NCBI GenBank assembly: GCA_937973575.1 | Contig: CALJKH010000125.1 | Location: forward strand, 1-7,641 | Length of the DNA: 7,641 nt | Source of the DNA: an uncultured Solirubrobacterales bacterium | Lineage (GTDB): Bacteria > Actinomycetota > Thermoleophilia > Solirubrobacterales > Solirubrobacteraceae | Reading direction: 5' to 3' | Shown: piece after piece, positions 1 through 5,505 of the stretch | Numbering within the stretch: the stretch's first letter is position 1 | Layout of the letters: every line of letters starts with the position of its first letter | Position numbers and translations under genes: made by a program | The notes under the pieces: model-generated | Database searches by the model: none | Seen by the model: the letters and a program-made list of their open reading frames with translations, nothing else | Told to the model about the DNA's origin: nothing

Positions 1-607
1 GTCACGTCCGACGCGCTTGTGCCGGTGTTCGGTTCCCCAGCGACGAGTGCGGCCTGACGTTGTTGTAGTCGTAGCGCCAGACAGCCAGCTTGCGCCGAGC
101 GTCCGCGAGGCTGTCGAACAGTTCCTCATTCAGGAGCTCGTCGCGCAGCGACCCATTGAACGATTCAATGAACGCATTCTGCTGCGGCTTGCCGGGATCG
201 ATGTAATGCCACTCGACCCGGTTCTCGCTGGCCCACTTCAGGATCGCCCTGCTGGTAAACTCGGTTCCGTTGTCGCTGACGATGCAAGCGGGTTTGCCAT
301 ACAGGCGCACCAGCGTGTCCAACTCGCGGGCCACCCGCACGCCGGAGATGCTGGTGTCCCCAACCAGGCACAGGTTCTCCCGGCAGGCGTCATCGTTGTT
401 CGCCAGGATGCGCAGCCGACGGGAAGCGCCGAACGTGTCCGCCACGAAGTCCATCGACCAGCGGTCGTTCGGCCGCAGCGGGACCGGCATTGGCGTCCGG
501 CTGCCACGGGCGCGCTTGCGGCCTCGTCTGCGACGCACCGATAAACCCTCCTCCCGGTACAGCCGATAGAGCTTCTTGTGATTCATGATGTGCCCTTTGC
601 GTTCGAG
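1..607 (-). mobile_element. IS3-family element fragment: 3' part of orfB transposase (DDE integrase core)
   Basis: About 200 codons match the catalytic half of an IS3-family OrfB, of the type with an RRRRGRKRARG basic stretch and the QQNAFIESFNGSLRDELL signature. In chimeric-frame numbering the acidic triad is D261 (SMDF), D320 (VSDNGTEF) and E356 (FIESFNG), with 35 residues between the second D and E, the DD(35)E spacing of the family. The WRYDYNNVRPHSSLGNRTP tail block is present and the frame stops at ARRT. Missing are OrfA (helix-turn-helix), the frameshift region, the first part of OrfB and the upstream inverted repeat; any downstream repeat lies beyond the window. An internal ATG at 584-586 is preceded by AAAGGG at 6 nt spacing, so a free 194-residue fragment could be translated. 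Leucine codons are CTG in 14 of 19 cases, against 7 of 36 in the acyl-CoA dehydrogenase here, consistent with foreign origin. The sequence most resembles elements I associate with Alphaproteobacteria, from memory. Confidence 0.85.
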
Positions 608-1231
608 CCTGACGCCGACCCTGTTGGACCGAGGTGACACGACCCATGTTCCTTCCCGCAATGCGCTGGAGGCGGATCCGCCACCTTCTAGCTCGTCGTG
701 TGGGCCGCGGCTGATCACGATGTGCGGCGCCTTGCCATGAGGCAGGATCTCCGCGCCCATACCCTCGCCTGTCGGCAGGTTCGCAAAGCCCAGGCGATCA
801 CCCTTGCCAAGAGGAGGTGGCCCGAGCCCCGTCAGAAGGTCGGATGACGCGCTGCCAAGAGTCAACGGCGCCTGAATCCCTCCTGCCACAGCTATGTAGT
901 TGCGCACCCCATCAGCCGGGGGGCCGACCTTCAGAACATCCCCCTGCCCCAGCTCGTAAGCCTCGCCGAATGGGACCTGTTCACCGTTTACCTCAATTAG
1001 GGCGTCCGGACCCGATACCGCGACTGTTGTCGCTTCGTGGAACTGGACCTCGGCCCCAGTGAGGGTTGTCTCGAGAACCGGGTAGCTCTCGTCGTTGCCG
1101 ACTTTGAGGTTGGCATAGAGCCGCCCCAGGGGGTCCGCGGCTCCTGACTCAGGAACGCCGATGTGTTCCCACCCTGCTCTCCCTCTGTCTTGGACGGTCA
1201 GCAGCAGGCCCGGGTTAATGACTTCGATCAT
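2..1231 (-). CDS. Chimeric frame: truncated 5-oxoprolinase subunit C fused to IS3-family transposase catalytic domain
   Basis: This uninterrupted 409-codon frame has two unrelated halves. Residues 1 to about 210 are the N-terminal two thirds of PxpC, and residues about 210-409 are the integrase-core half of an IS3-family OrfB. The join falls in the stretch RVGVRLERKGHIMNHKK: the left part fits the PxpC motif (S/D)R(M/V)G(Y/V)RLE, and the right part fits the OrfB pattern LERKGHxMNHKKLYRLYREEG. The start is ATG at 1229-1231, overlapping the pxpB stop by 4 nt (ATGA), so translation would be coupled to pxpB. The stop is TGA at 2-4. No natural protein family I know has this architecture. Whether the product folds or is active is unknown: 5-oxoprolinase function is probably lost, and the transposase half lacks its N-terminal region and the OrfA partner. 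The halves are also listed separately because their origins differ. Confidence 0.85.
   Translation of the reverse strand: MIEVINPGLLLTVQDRGRAGWEHIGVPESGAADPLGRLYANLKVGNDESYPVLETTLTGAEVQFHEATTVAVSGPDALIEVNGEQVPFGEAYELGQGDVLKVGPPADGVRNYIAVAGGIQAPLTLGSASSDLLTGLGPPPLGKGDRLGFANLPTGEGMGAEILPHGKAPHIVISRGPHDELEGGGSASSALREGTWVVSPRSNRVGVRLERKGHIMNHKKLYRLYREEGLSVRRRRGRKRARGSRTPMPVPLRPNDRWSMDFVADTFGASRRLRILANNDDACRENLCLVGDTSISGVRVARELDTLVRLYGKPACIVSDNGTEFTSRAILKWASENRVEWHYIDPGKPQQNAFIESFNGSLRDELLNEELFDSLADARRKLAVWRYDYNNVRPHSSLGNRTPAQARRT
602..1231 (-). pseudogene. pxpC: pxpC, 5-oxoprolinase subunit C (biotin-dependent-carboxylase-like / KipA family), 3'-truncated
   Basis: PxpC works with PxpA and PxpB in the ATP-dependent cleavage of 5-oxoproline to glutamate in the cytoplasm. 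Family hallmarks in the retained part are LTVQDRGRAGWEHIGVPESG near the N-terminus (family form TVQDxGRxGxxxxGVPxSGAxD), VLETTLTGAEVQF, IAVAGGI, the LGSASSDLLTGLG block followed by PLGKGDRL, and WVVSPRSNRVGVRLE at the end. Family members are usually about 290-335 residues, so roughly the last third is missing and replaced by transposase sequence from about residue 210. The start at 1231 overlaps the pxpB stop in an ATGA, the usual operon arrangement. The retained part shows no frameshift or internal stop, which implies a recent truncation or an artificial join. Identification is secure; inactivity is an inference from the truncation. Confidence 0.85.
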
Positions 1232-1839
1232 CTGACGAACCGGACTCTGTCGCCCGGGCTGATCATGGCCGGGTTTGCGCGGTCGGGGTCGAACAGCGTC
1301 GCGGTGGAGTTTCCAAGGAGATGCCAGCCACCTGGTGACGCTGACGGGTACACGCCTGCGTACTCGCCTGCGATGGCTACCGAACCCCGTGGGACGCGAT
1401 CCCTGGGTTGTTCTCTTCTGGGCAGGTGGAGTTCGAGGGGCAATCCCGTCAGGTATGCAAAGCCGGGCGCAAAGCCGCAGAACGCAGCTTCATACAGGGC
1501 CTCGGAATGAAGGGTGACAACAGCTTCCGGGCTCAGCCCGGTCGCGAGGGCCACGGCGGCAAGGTCCTCGCCGTCGTAGGTCACCTTGATCTCAACAAGA
1601 TTCGAGTCGGTAGCAGCTGGAGGTTGGCTAAGTGCCACATCTATGAGTTCCCGAACCTCCTCATCCGACGGCCTCAGCTCCACGAACTCAAGCAAGACGG
1701 TCTCGTGGGCAGGGACAGCCGTTCGGATCTCTTCGTTGGTTTCCCTGAGGAAGTTGGCTACATGTGCAGTGGAGCCTGCCGACAGCTCGGCCAGTACGGC
1801 TTTAGGCCCGCAGCTAAGAAGCTTCACCTCTGAGGTCAT
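1228..1839 (-). CDS. pxpB: 5-oxoprolinase subunit B (KipI / allophanate hydrolase subunit 1 family)
   Basis: This is the second subunit of the ATP-dependent 5-oxoprolinase PxpABC, which returns 5-oxoproline to the glutamate pool; it acts as a cytosolic complex with PxpC. The 203 residues are near the usual length for the AHS1/KipI domain. Family motifs are IKVTYDGEDLAAVA (about 84-97), GFAPGFAYLTGLP (122-134), the RRxxPRxxVPxGSVAIAG region (141-158) and YPSASPGGWHLLG (164-176). The C-terminus ends in the expected FDPDxxxPAxxxPGDxVRF segment. Its ATG overlaps the pxpA stop by 4 nt and its own TGA overlaps the pxpC ATG by 4 nt, so the three genes are translationally coupled in the order A-B-C. 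In B. subtilis the paralogue KipI inhibits a sporulation kinase. The pxpA neighbour here favours the 5-oxoprolinase role. The reading frame looks intact. Confidence 0.93.
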   Translation of the reverse strand: MTSEVKLLSCGPKAVLAELSAGSTAHVANFLRETNEEIRTAVPAHETVLLEFVELRPSDEEVRELIDVALSQPPAATDSNLVEIKVTYDGEDLAAVALATGLSPEAVVTLHSEALYEAAFCGFAPGFAYLTGLPLELHLPRREQPRDRVPRGSVAIAGEYAGVYPSASPGGWHLLGNSTATLFDPDRANPAMISPGDRVRFVR

Positions 1840-2582
1840 TCCGCTCCGCTCCGAAGTAGTGGAGGGCCGACGCTATACCCCGCGTGGGCAAGTGCCTCCC
1901 GCGCAGCGTCAGCAACGGCCAGTGGGGCTGGCCCATCTCCATGGAGGCAGATCGTTTGCACTCGACCATGCGGTACGCCCGGCATCGGGTCTACTGCGCC
2001 CACCAGCTGGAGTACCTGATGGGCTGCTTCCTCCGGATCCAGTTCCCCTCCTGTCGATCCCCGCGGGATAAGTGTTCCGTCAAGGCCGTATCCACGGTCA
2101 GCGAATCCCTCCGGAATGAATCGCATCCCTGCTTCTGCGGCCGCCTCGCTCAACGCCGACCCCGGAAGCCCAACCAACGACGCAGCCGGCGCAATTCCAC
2201 GCACAGCTTCGGCAAAGGCTGCTGCCGCCTCGGGATCTCTCCCGACCCGGTGGTAGAGAGCCCCGTGCGGCTTGACATGAGGAATTGCCAGCTGGGCACC
2301 TAGGGCAACCTCGGCAAAGAGTTCCAGCTGCCGCCCTGTGACGATTGCTATCTCGTCAGGCGACACGTTGAGTTCGACACGGCCGAAGTTGACGCGATCC
2401 TCATAGGCAGGATGAGCCCCGGCTGCCACTCCTAACTCTGCGGCAATTTGCAGCAGTGAGCTGATCGTCTCCCGATCACCTGCATGTCCACCACAGGCGA
2501 TGTTGGCGCTGGAGACGAGCCTCAAGAGGTCAGCATCAAGGCTTCCCTCCGCCCCCTCGCCAAGATCGGCGTTGAGGTCCAT
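1836..2582 (-). CDS. pxpA: 5-oxoprolinase subunit A (LamB/YcsF family)
   Basis: PxpA is the LamB/YcsF-family subunit of bacterial 5-oxoprolinase; with PxpBC it hydrolyses 5-oxoproline to glutamate at the cost of ATP. I place the start at the ATG at 2580-2582, giving 248 residues that begin MDLNADLGEG, the normal family N-terminus (E. coli PxpA is 244 residues). An upstream in-frame start at 2651 would add 23 untypical residues inside the previous gene. Motifs are LNADLGEG (3-10), VSSANIACGGHAGD (23-36, where most members have CGFHAGD), GVAAGAHPAY (51-60), HVKPHGALYH (102-111), FADRGYGLDGTLIPR (160-174) and ICLHGDGP (211-218). The gene starts 11 nt after the stop of the Rossmann-fold gene and ends in an ATGA overlap with pxpB. 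A GTG three codons earlier, with GGGG just upstream of it, is an alternative start adding only VLT. Confidence 0.94.
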   Translation of the reverse strand: MDLNADLGEGAEGSLDADLLRLVSSANIACGGHAGDRETISSLLQIAAELGVAAGAHPAYEDRVNFGRVELNVSPDEIAIVTGRQLELFAEVALGAQLAIPHVKPHGALYHRVGRDPEAAAAFAEAVRGIAPAASLVGLPGSALSEAAAEAGMRFIPEGFADRGYGLDGTLIPRGSTGGELDPEEAAHQVLQLVGAVDPMPGVPHGRVQTICLHGDGPAPLAVADAAREALAHAGYSVGPPLLRSGAE

Positions 2583-2593
2583 CGTGAGCACAG

Positions 2594-3094
2594 TCAGCCC
2601 CTGTCGCGCGAGAGGAGCTCGTCGATTGCAACCTTCGCGGCGATGGCCCATGCCTCATGGTCTGACGGGTCCGATTTCAGCAGCCCCCACGGGATCTCGT
2701 TCCTGTCGCAGAGGCGCTCAACTGCACCAGCTCCCCGGCAGAGCGCTTCACCGTCGAGGCTTCCAGTTGCCTCATAGAGAACGCCGCGTACGGGGCTGTC
2801 GATCGTTCGCTCAAGCATCATTTCGAGTCGGGTGCCGTGAAGTGAGTCAATTGACTCAGGAGTGCCCTCAGCCGATGCAAGGAACCAGCAGAGAATCGTC
2901 GCGTTCTCCATTGAGTAGTGAACTGTGGCGATCTTGTCCGGATCACCGACCCACGACTCAATCCCAGCCGCCTCGAGCTCAGCAACCCTCTCCTGCTTGC
3001 GGGTCGTGCCGCGCACAGCGTGCCCGTCTGCCTGAAGCAGCTTTGCCAACTCAATTCCTCGGCATCCACAGCCGACTATCACCACTCTTGCCAT
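2594..3094 (-). CDS. Rossmann-fold NAD(P)-binding protein of unknown function
   Basis: The 166-residue product opens with MARVVIVGCGCRGIELAKLL, a first beta strand plus a GxGxxG dinucleotide loop (G8, G10, G13). Thirty residues in it reads VRGTTRKQER, where basic residues after strand two often indicate NADP(H) preference. It has the outline of the N-terminal half of an extended short-chain dehydrogenase / NAD-dependent epimerase, but I see no YxxxK catalytic pair and it is too short for a substrate domain. A central stretch, HGTRLEMMLERTIDSPVRG, and a C-terminal DPSDHEAW resemble hypothetical proteins I recall from Thermoleophilia. A strong Shine-Dalgarno, GAGGAGG, lies about 8 nt before the ATG inside the end of the upstream gene, whose stop is 3 nt away. 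pxpA follows after 11 nt, so it is probably cotranscribed with the 5-oxoprolinase genes; no functional link is shown. Confidence 0.8.
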   Translation of the reverse strand: MARVVIVGCGCRGIELAKLLQADGHAVRGTTRKQERVAELEAAGIESWVGDPDKIATVHYSMENATILCWFLASAEGTPESIDSLHGTRLEMMLERTIDSPVRGVLYEATGSLDGEALCRGAGAVERLCDRNEIPWGLLKSDPSDHEAWAIAAKVAIDELLSRDRG

Positions 3095-3097
3095 TAC

Positions 3098-3337
3098 TTA
3101 AGCCTCCTCTTCCGCTTCCCGTGCCGCTCTGCGAGCACGAAGGTTTGCGAGTGCTTCACGCACTTGTTCGTCATCTTCAATTTCAAGCGATGTTCTGCGC
3201 TCCTCAATCTCCCGGGCGGAACGGAGACCAACAGTCTCAGTGCCATCACCAGGGGTTGCCCGGCCAATAAGCCAGAGGACGAGCAGAATTGCCCCCACCC
3301 CACCGACCATCACAAGTGCGAATCCGTCCACGGCCAC
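3098..3337 (-). CDS. Small single-pass membrane protein, unknown function
   Basis: This 79-residue protein has one hydrophobic helix at about residues 6-25 (FALVMVGGVGAILLVLWLIG). It is followed by a charged, probably helical cytosolic tail rich in Arg and Glu from about residue 39 to the end, with possible coiled-coil character (EIEERR, LANLRARRAAREAEEEA). The short N-terminus with D4 and the positive tail suggest an N-out, C-in topology. The start is a GTG at 3335-3337 with GAGGG at 7 nt spacing; a second GTG two codons later is less well placed. It is the first gene of the left minus-strand run: its TAA sits 3 nt before the Rossmann-fold gene and its last codons carry that gene's ribosome binding site. 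It diverges from the acyl-CoA dehydrogenase with 38 bp between starts. I do not recognise a named family. Confidence 0.72.
   Translation of the reverse strand: MAVDGFALVMVGGVGAILLVLWLIGRATPGDGTETVGLRSAREIEERRTSLEIEDDEQVREALANLRARRAAREAEEEA
3101..3107 (-). promoter_or_regulatory. Strong ribosome binding site for the Rossmann-fold gene, inside the preceding gene
   Basis: Read on the minus strand, GAGGAGG is followed by about 8 nt and then the ATG at 3094. It lies in the Glu-Glu-Glu-Ala codons that end the small membrane-protein gene, so the two genes are probably translationally linked. It also settles the start codon of the downstream gene. Confidence 0.6.
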
Positions 3338-3362
3338 GACTCTACCCTCACTCGTATGCCGG

Positions 3363-3368
3363 TACCCT
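3363..3368 (+). promoter_or_regulatory. Candidate -10 element for a leaderless acyl-CoA dehydrogenase mRNA
   Basis: TACCCT fits the actinobacterial TANNNT -10 pattern and ends exactly 7 nt before the ATG at 3376, the spacing expected when transcription begins at the start codon. The absence of any purine-rich ribosome binding site upstream of that ATG supports a leaderless mRNA. I see no convincing -35 hexamer 16-18 nt further upstream, so the call is weak. Confidence 0.35.
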
Positions 3369-3375
3369 CGGCGCT

Positions 3376-4551
3376 ATGGACTTTGATCTCACACCCGAGC
3401 AGGAACTAATCCGCCAAACTGCGCGCGACTTCACCGACGAGCATGTGATGGATCGTGCACGCGAGAACGACCGAAATGAGCATTTCGACCGCGACCTAGT
3501 GACGATGATCGCCAAGCAGGGCTACCTAGGCGCAACTGTTCCGAGCGAGTACGGCGGAGCTGGCCTTGACTACAAGACTTATGCCCTGATCACCGAGGAG
3601 GTTGGCCGCGGCTGCTCAGCCATGCGGACGGTTATCTCAGTCCAGACCTCACTCGTTTGCTCAACGATTCTCAAGTGGGGAACTGAGGACCAGAAGCTGG
3701 CCTACCTTCCACTTCTGTGCACTGGCGAGTGGCTCGGCTGCTTTGGCCTCACTGAGCCGGATACCGGGTCAGATGCGGCCAACCAGAAGACCACTGCTGT
3801 TAAGACCGACAAGGGTTGGTCAATCACCGGCCGGAAGATGTGGATCTCACTTGGTAACCACGCCAAGCTCGCAATGGTCTTCGCTCAGACGAATGCTGAC
3901 CTTGGCCACAAGGGGATCGCAGCTTTCCTAGTTGAGACAGACACGCCTGGCTTCAGCACCCAGGAGATTCACCACAAGATGGGCCTGCGTGGCTCAGACA
4001 CTGCTGAGCTGATCCTTGACGGAGTTGAGGTTGACGACGACGCTCTGCTTGGCCAGGTAGGCGAAGGGTTCAAGATCGCAATGTCAGCGCTCGATGCTGG
4101 CCGCTACAGCGTGGCAGCAGGTTGCGTCGGTGTCTGCCAAGGCTCACTTGAAGCTTCTATTGACTATTCGAAGAAGCGTGAGCAGTTCGGCACCCCGATC
4201 GCTTCGTTCCAACTCGTCCAGCAAATGCTCGCCGAGATGAAGGTCTCCACTGAGGCAGCCCGCCTACTGGTGCTTAAAGCTGGCGACTTGAAGGACAAGG
4301 GACGGCCGTCAACGACCGAGACGTCGATTGCCAAGCTCTATGCGACCGAGGCGGCAGTGCGATGCGCAAACACAGCGATCCAAGTTCACGGAGGCTCGGG
4401 GTACGTCGACGATTACCCAGTTGAGCGCTACTTCCGTGATGTGAGAGTTACAACGCTCTACGAGGGAACAAGCCAGATTCAGCAATTGATCATTGGGCGT
4501 GACCTAACTGGGATCAACGCCCTAGTGCCGCCCCGTCCTGCAGGTTCGTAG
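3376..4551 (+). CDS. Acyl-CoA dehydrogenase (FAD-dependent)
   Basis: The enzyme catalyses alpha,beta-dehydrogenation of an acyl-CoA with FAD, passing electrons to electron-transfer flavoprotein, in fatty-acid or branched-chain amino-acid breakdown. The 391 residues from ATG 3376 have the standard length and N-terminus (MDFDLTPEQELIRQTARDF). Motifs in order are CFGLTEPDTGSDA (122-134, ACAD signature 1), ITGRKMWISLG (150-160), GLRGSDTAEL (203-212), KKREQFGTPIASFQLVQQML (266-285), QVHGGSGYVDDYPVERYFRD (336-355) and LYEGTSQIQ (361-369), where E363 is the catalytic-base position of medium- and short-chain family members. Chain length or branched preference cannot be read from the sequence. An upstream in-frame ATG at 3289 would add 29 untypical, Pro/Arg-rich residues lying antisense to the neighbouring gene, so I reject it. 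No Shine-Dalgarno precedes the ATG, suggesting leaderless translation. Confidence 0.95.
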   Translation: MDFDLTPEQELIRQTARDFTDEHVMDRARENDRNEHFDRDLVTMIAKQGYLGATVPSEYGGAGLDYKTYALITEEVGRGCSAMRTVISVQTSLVCSTILKWGTEDQKLAYLPLLCTGEWLGCFGLTEPDTGSDAANQKTTAVKTDKGWSITGRKMWISLGNHAKLAMVFAQTNADLGHKGIAAFLVETDTPGFSTQEIHHKMGLRGSDTAELILDGVEVDDDALLGQVGEGFKIAMSALDAGRYSVAAGCVGVCQGSLEASIDYSKKREQFGTPIASFQLVQQMLAEMKVSTEAARLLVLKAGDLKDKGRPSTTETSIAKLYATEAAVRCANTAIQVHGGSGYVDDYPVERYFRDVRVTTLYEGTSQIQQLIIGRDLTGINALVPPRPAGS

Positions 4552-4560
4552 CGAGCTGGC

Positions 4561-5505
4561 CTAGAGGTCGCGCAGGTACCACTCTGCGTCAAGCGCAGCG
4601 CGGCATCCTGAAGCTGCGGCTGTGATCGCTTGGCGGTAAGTGGAATCGGCGATATCGCCAGCTGCGAACACGCCCGGGAGGTTCGTGCGAGTGCTTACGC
4701 CGTCAACGACTGCGTAACCCTCGTGATCGAGATCAATCTGCCCATCAACTAGCTGCGTGGTCGGGACATGCCCAACAGCGATGAAGGCGCCGGCGGCTTC
4801 CTGTTCAAGTGACTCACCGGTCTCAGTGTTCTTGAGCTTCAGAGTTGTAAGCGAGCCATTCTCGCCGGGAAGAAACTCCTCAACCTCATACGGCGTGAGC
4901 AGCTCAAGGTTGTCGATCTCTCTGGCACGGTCAACCATGATCTTTGAGGCGCGGAACTCGTCGCGCCGGTGGATTACGACGACCTTGGACGCAAACTTCG
5001 TCAGGAAGATCGCCTCCTCCATTGCGGAGTCACCGCCACCTACGACAACTGTGGGGACATCACGGAAGAACGCTGCGTCACAGGTGGCGCAGTAGGACAC
5101 GCCTCGGCCTGAGAGCTCTGTCTCGCCAGGGACTCCTAGCTTGCGGTGTTCAGCTCCCATTGAGAGGACAACTGTCCTTGCCTTGATCGTCTCTCCATAA
5201 ACATCAATCTCGTGAAGAGCACCCGGCTCTGTTGCGAGTCGGATCGCAGTCGCGTCCTCTGTGCGCAGCCGTGCGCCGAAGCGCTCCGCCTGGTCGCGCA
5301 GCTGTTGCATCATCTCCGGACCCATGATCCCCTGTGGGTAGCCAGGGAAGTTCTCGACCTCGGTTGTTTGCTGGAGCAGGCCGCCCCATGCGAATCCCTC
5401 AATGACAAGAGGTTCCAGGTCTGCTCGGGCGGTGTAAAGGGCAGCCGTGTAACCGGCTGGACCGCTTCCGACGATGACTACATTTTCGATTCGTTCCTCG
5501 CTCAT
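4561..5505 (-). CDS. trxB: Thioredoxin reductase (NADPH, FAD)
   Basis: TrxB moves electrons from NADPH through FAD and a redox-active disulfide to thioredoxin in the cytosol. The 314 residues match the low-molecular-weight bacterial type in length. The FAD-binding loop is GSGPAGYTAALYTARA (13-28), followed by GGLLQQTTEVENFPG (41-55). The active site is SYCATCDAAFF with C139 and C142. NADPH binding is shown by VVGGGDSAMEEA (154-165) and HRRDEFRAS (179-187). The second FAD motif is GVFAAGDIAD (278-287). The start ATG at 5503-5505 overlaps the stop of the upstream flippase-like gene in an ATGA. The stop TAG is only 9 nt from the convergent acyl-CoA dehydrogenase stop. No thioredoxin gene follows, although trxB-trxA pairs are common in Actinobacteria, so its partner must be elsewhere. 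Confidence 0.96.
   Translation of the reverse strand: MSEERIENVVIVGSGPAGYTAALYTARADLEPLVIEGFAWGGLLQQTTEVENFPGYPQGIMGPEMMQQLRDQAERFGARLRTEDATAIRLATEPGALHEIDVYGETIKARTVVLSMGAEHRKLGVPGETELSGRGVSYCATCDAAFFRDVPTVVVGGGDSAMEEAIFLTKFASKVVVIHRRDEFRASKIMVDRAREIDNLELLTPYEVEEFLPGENGSLTTLKLKNTETGESLEQEAAGAFIAVGHVPTTQLVDGQIDLDHEGYAVVDGVSTRTNLPGVFAAGDIADSTYRQAITAAASGCRAALDAEWYLRDL

Noticed and set aside
17..544. Long open frame on the plus strand opposite the transposase (175 codons)
   Set aside because: It lies fully antisense to the clear DDE domain, has no recognisable domain, and follows from the high GC content of the coding strand.
1408..1833. Plus-strand open frame opposite pxpB
   Set aside because: No family signature; it is the antisense shadow of a gene with full KipI/AHS1 motifs.
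2500..3270. 256-codon plus-strand open frame antisense to pxpA and the Rossmann-fold gene
   Set aside because: Its translation is low-complexity, rich in Ser, Arg and Pro without motifs, while the opposite strand encodes recognisable families with good ribosome binding sites.
3289..3375. N-terminal extension of the acyl-CoA dehydrogenase from an earlier ATG
   Set aside because: The added residues are Pro/Arg-rich, unlike the family, and antisense to the small membrane-protein gene; the family N-terminus begins at 3376.
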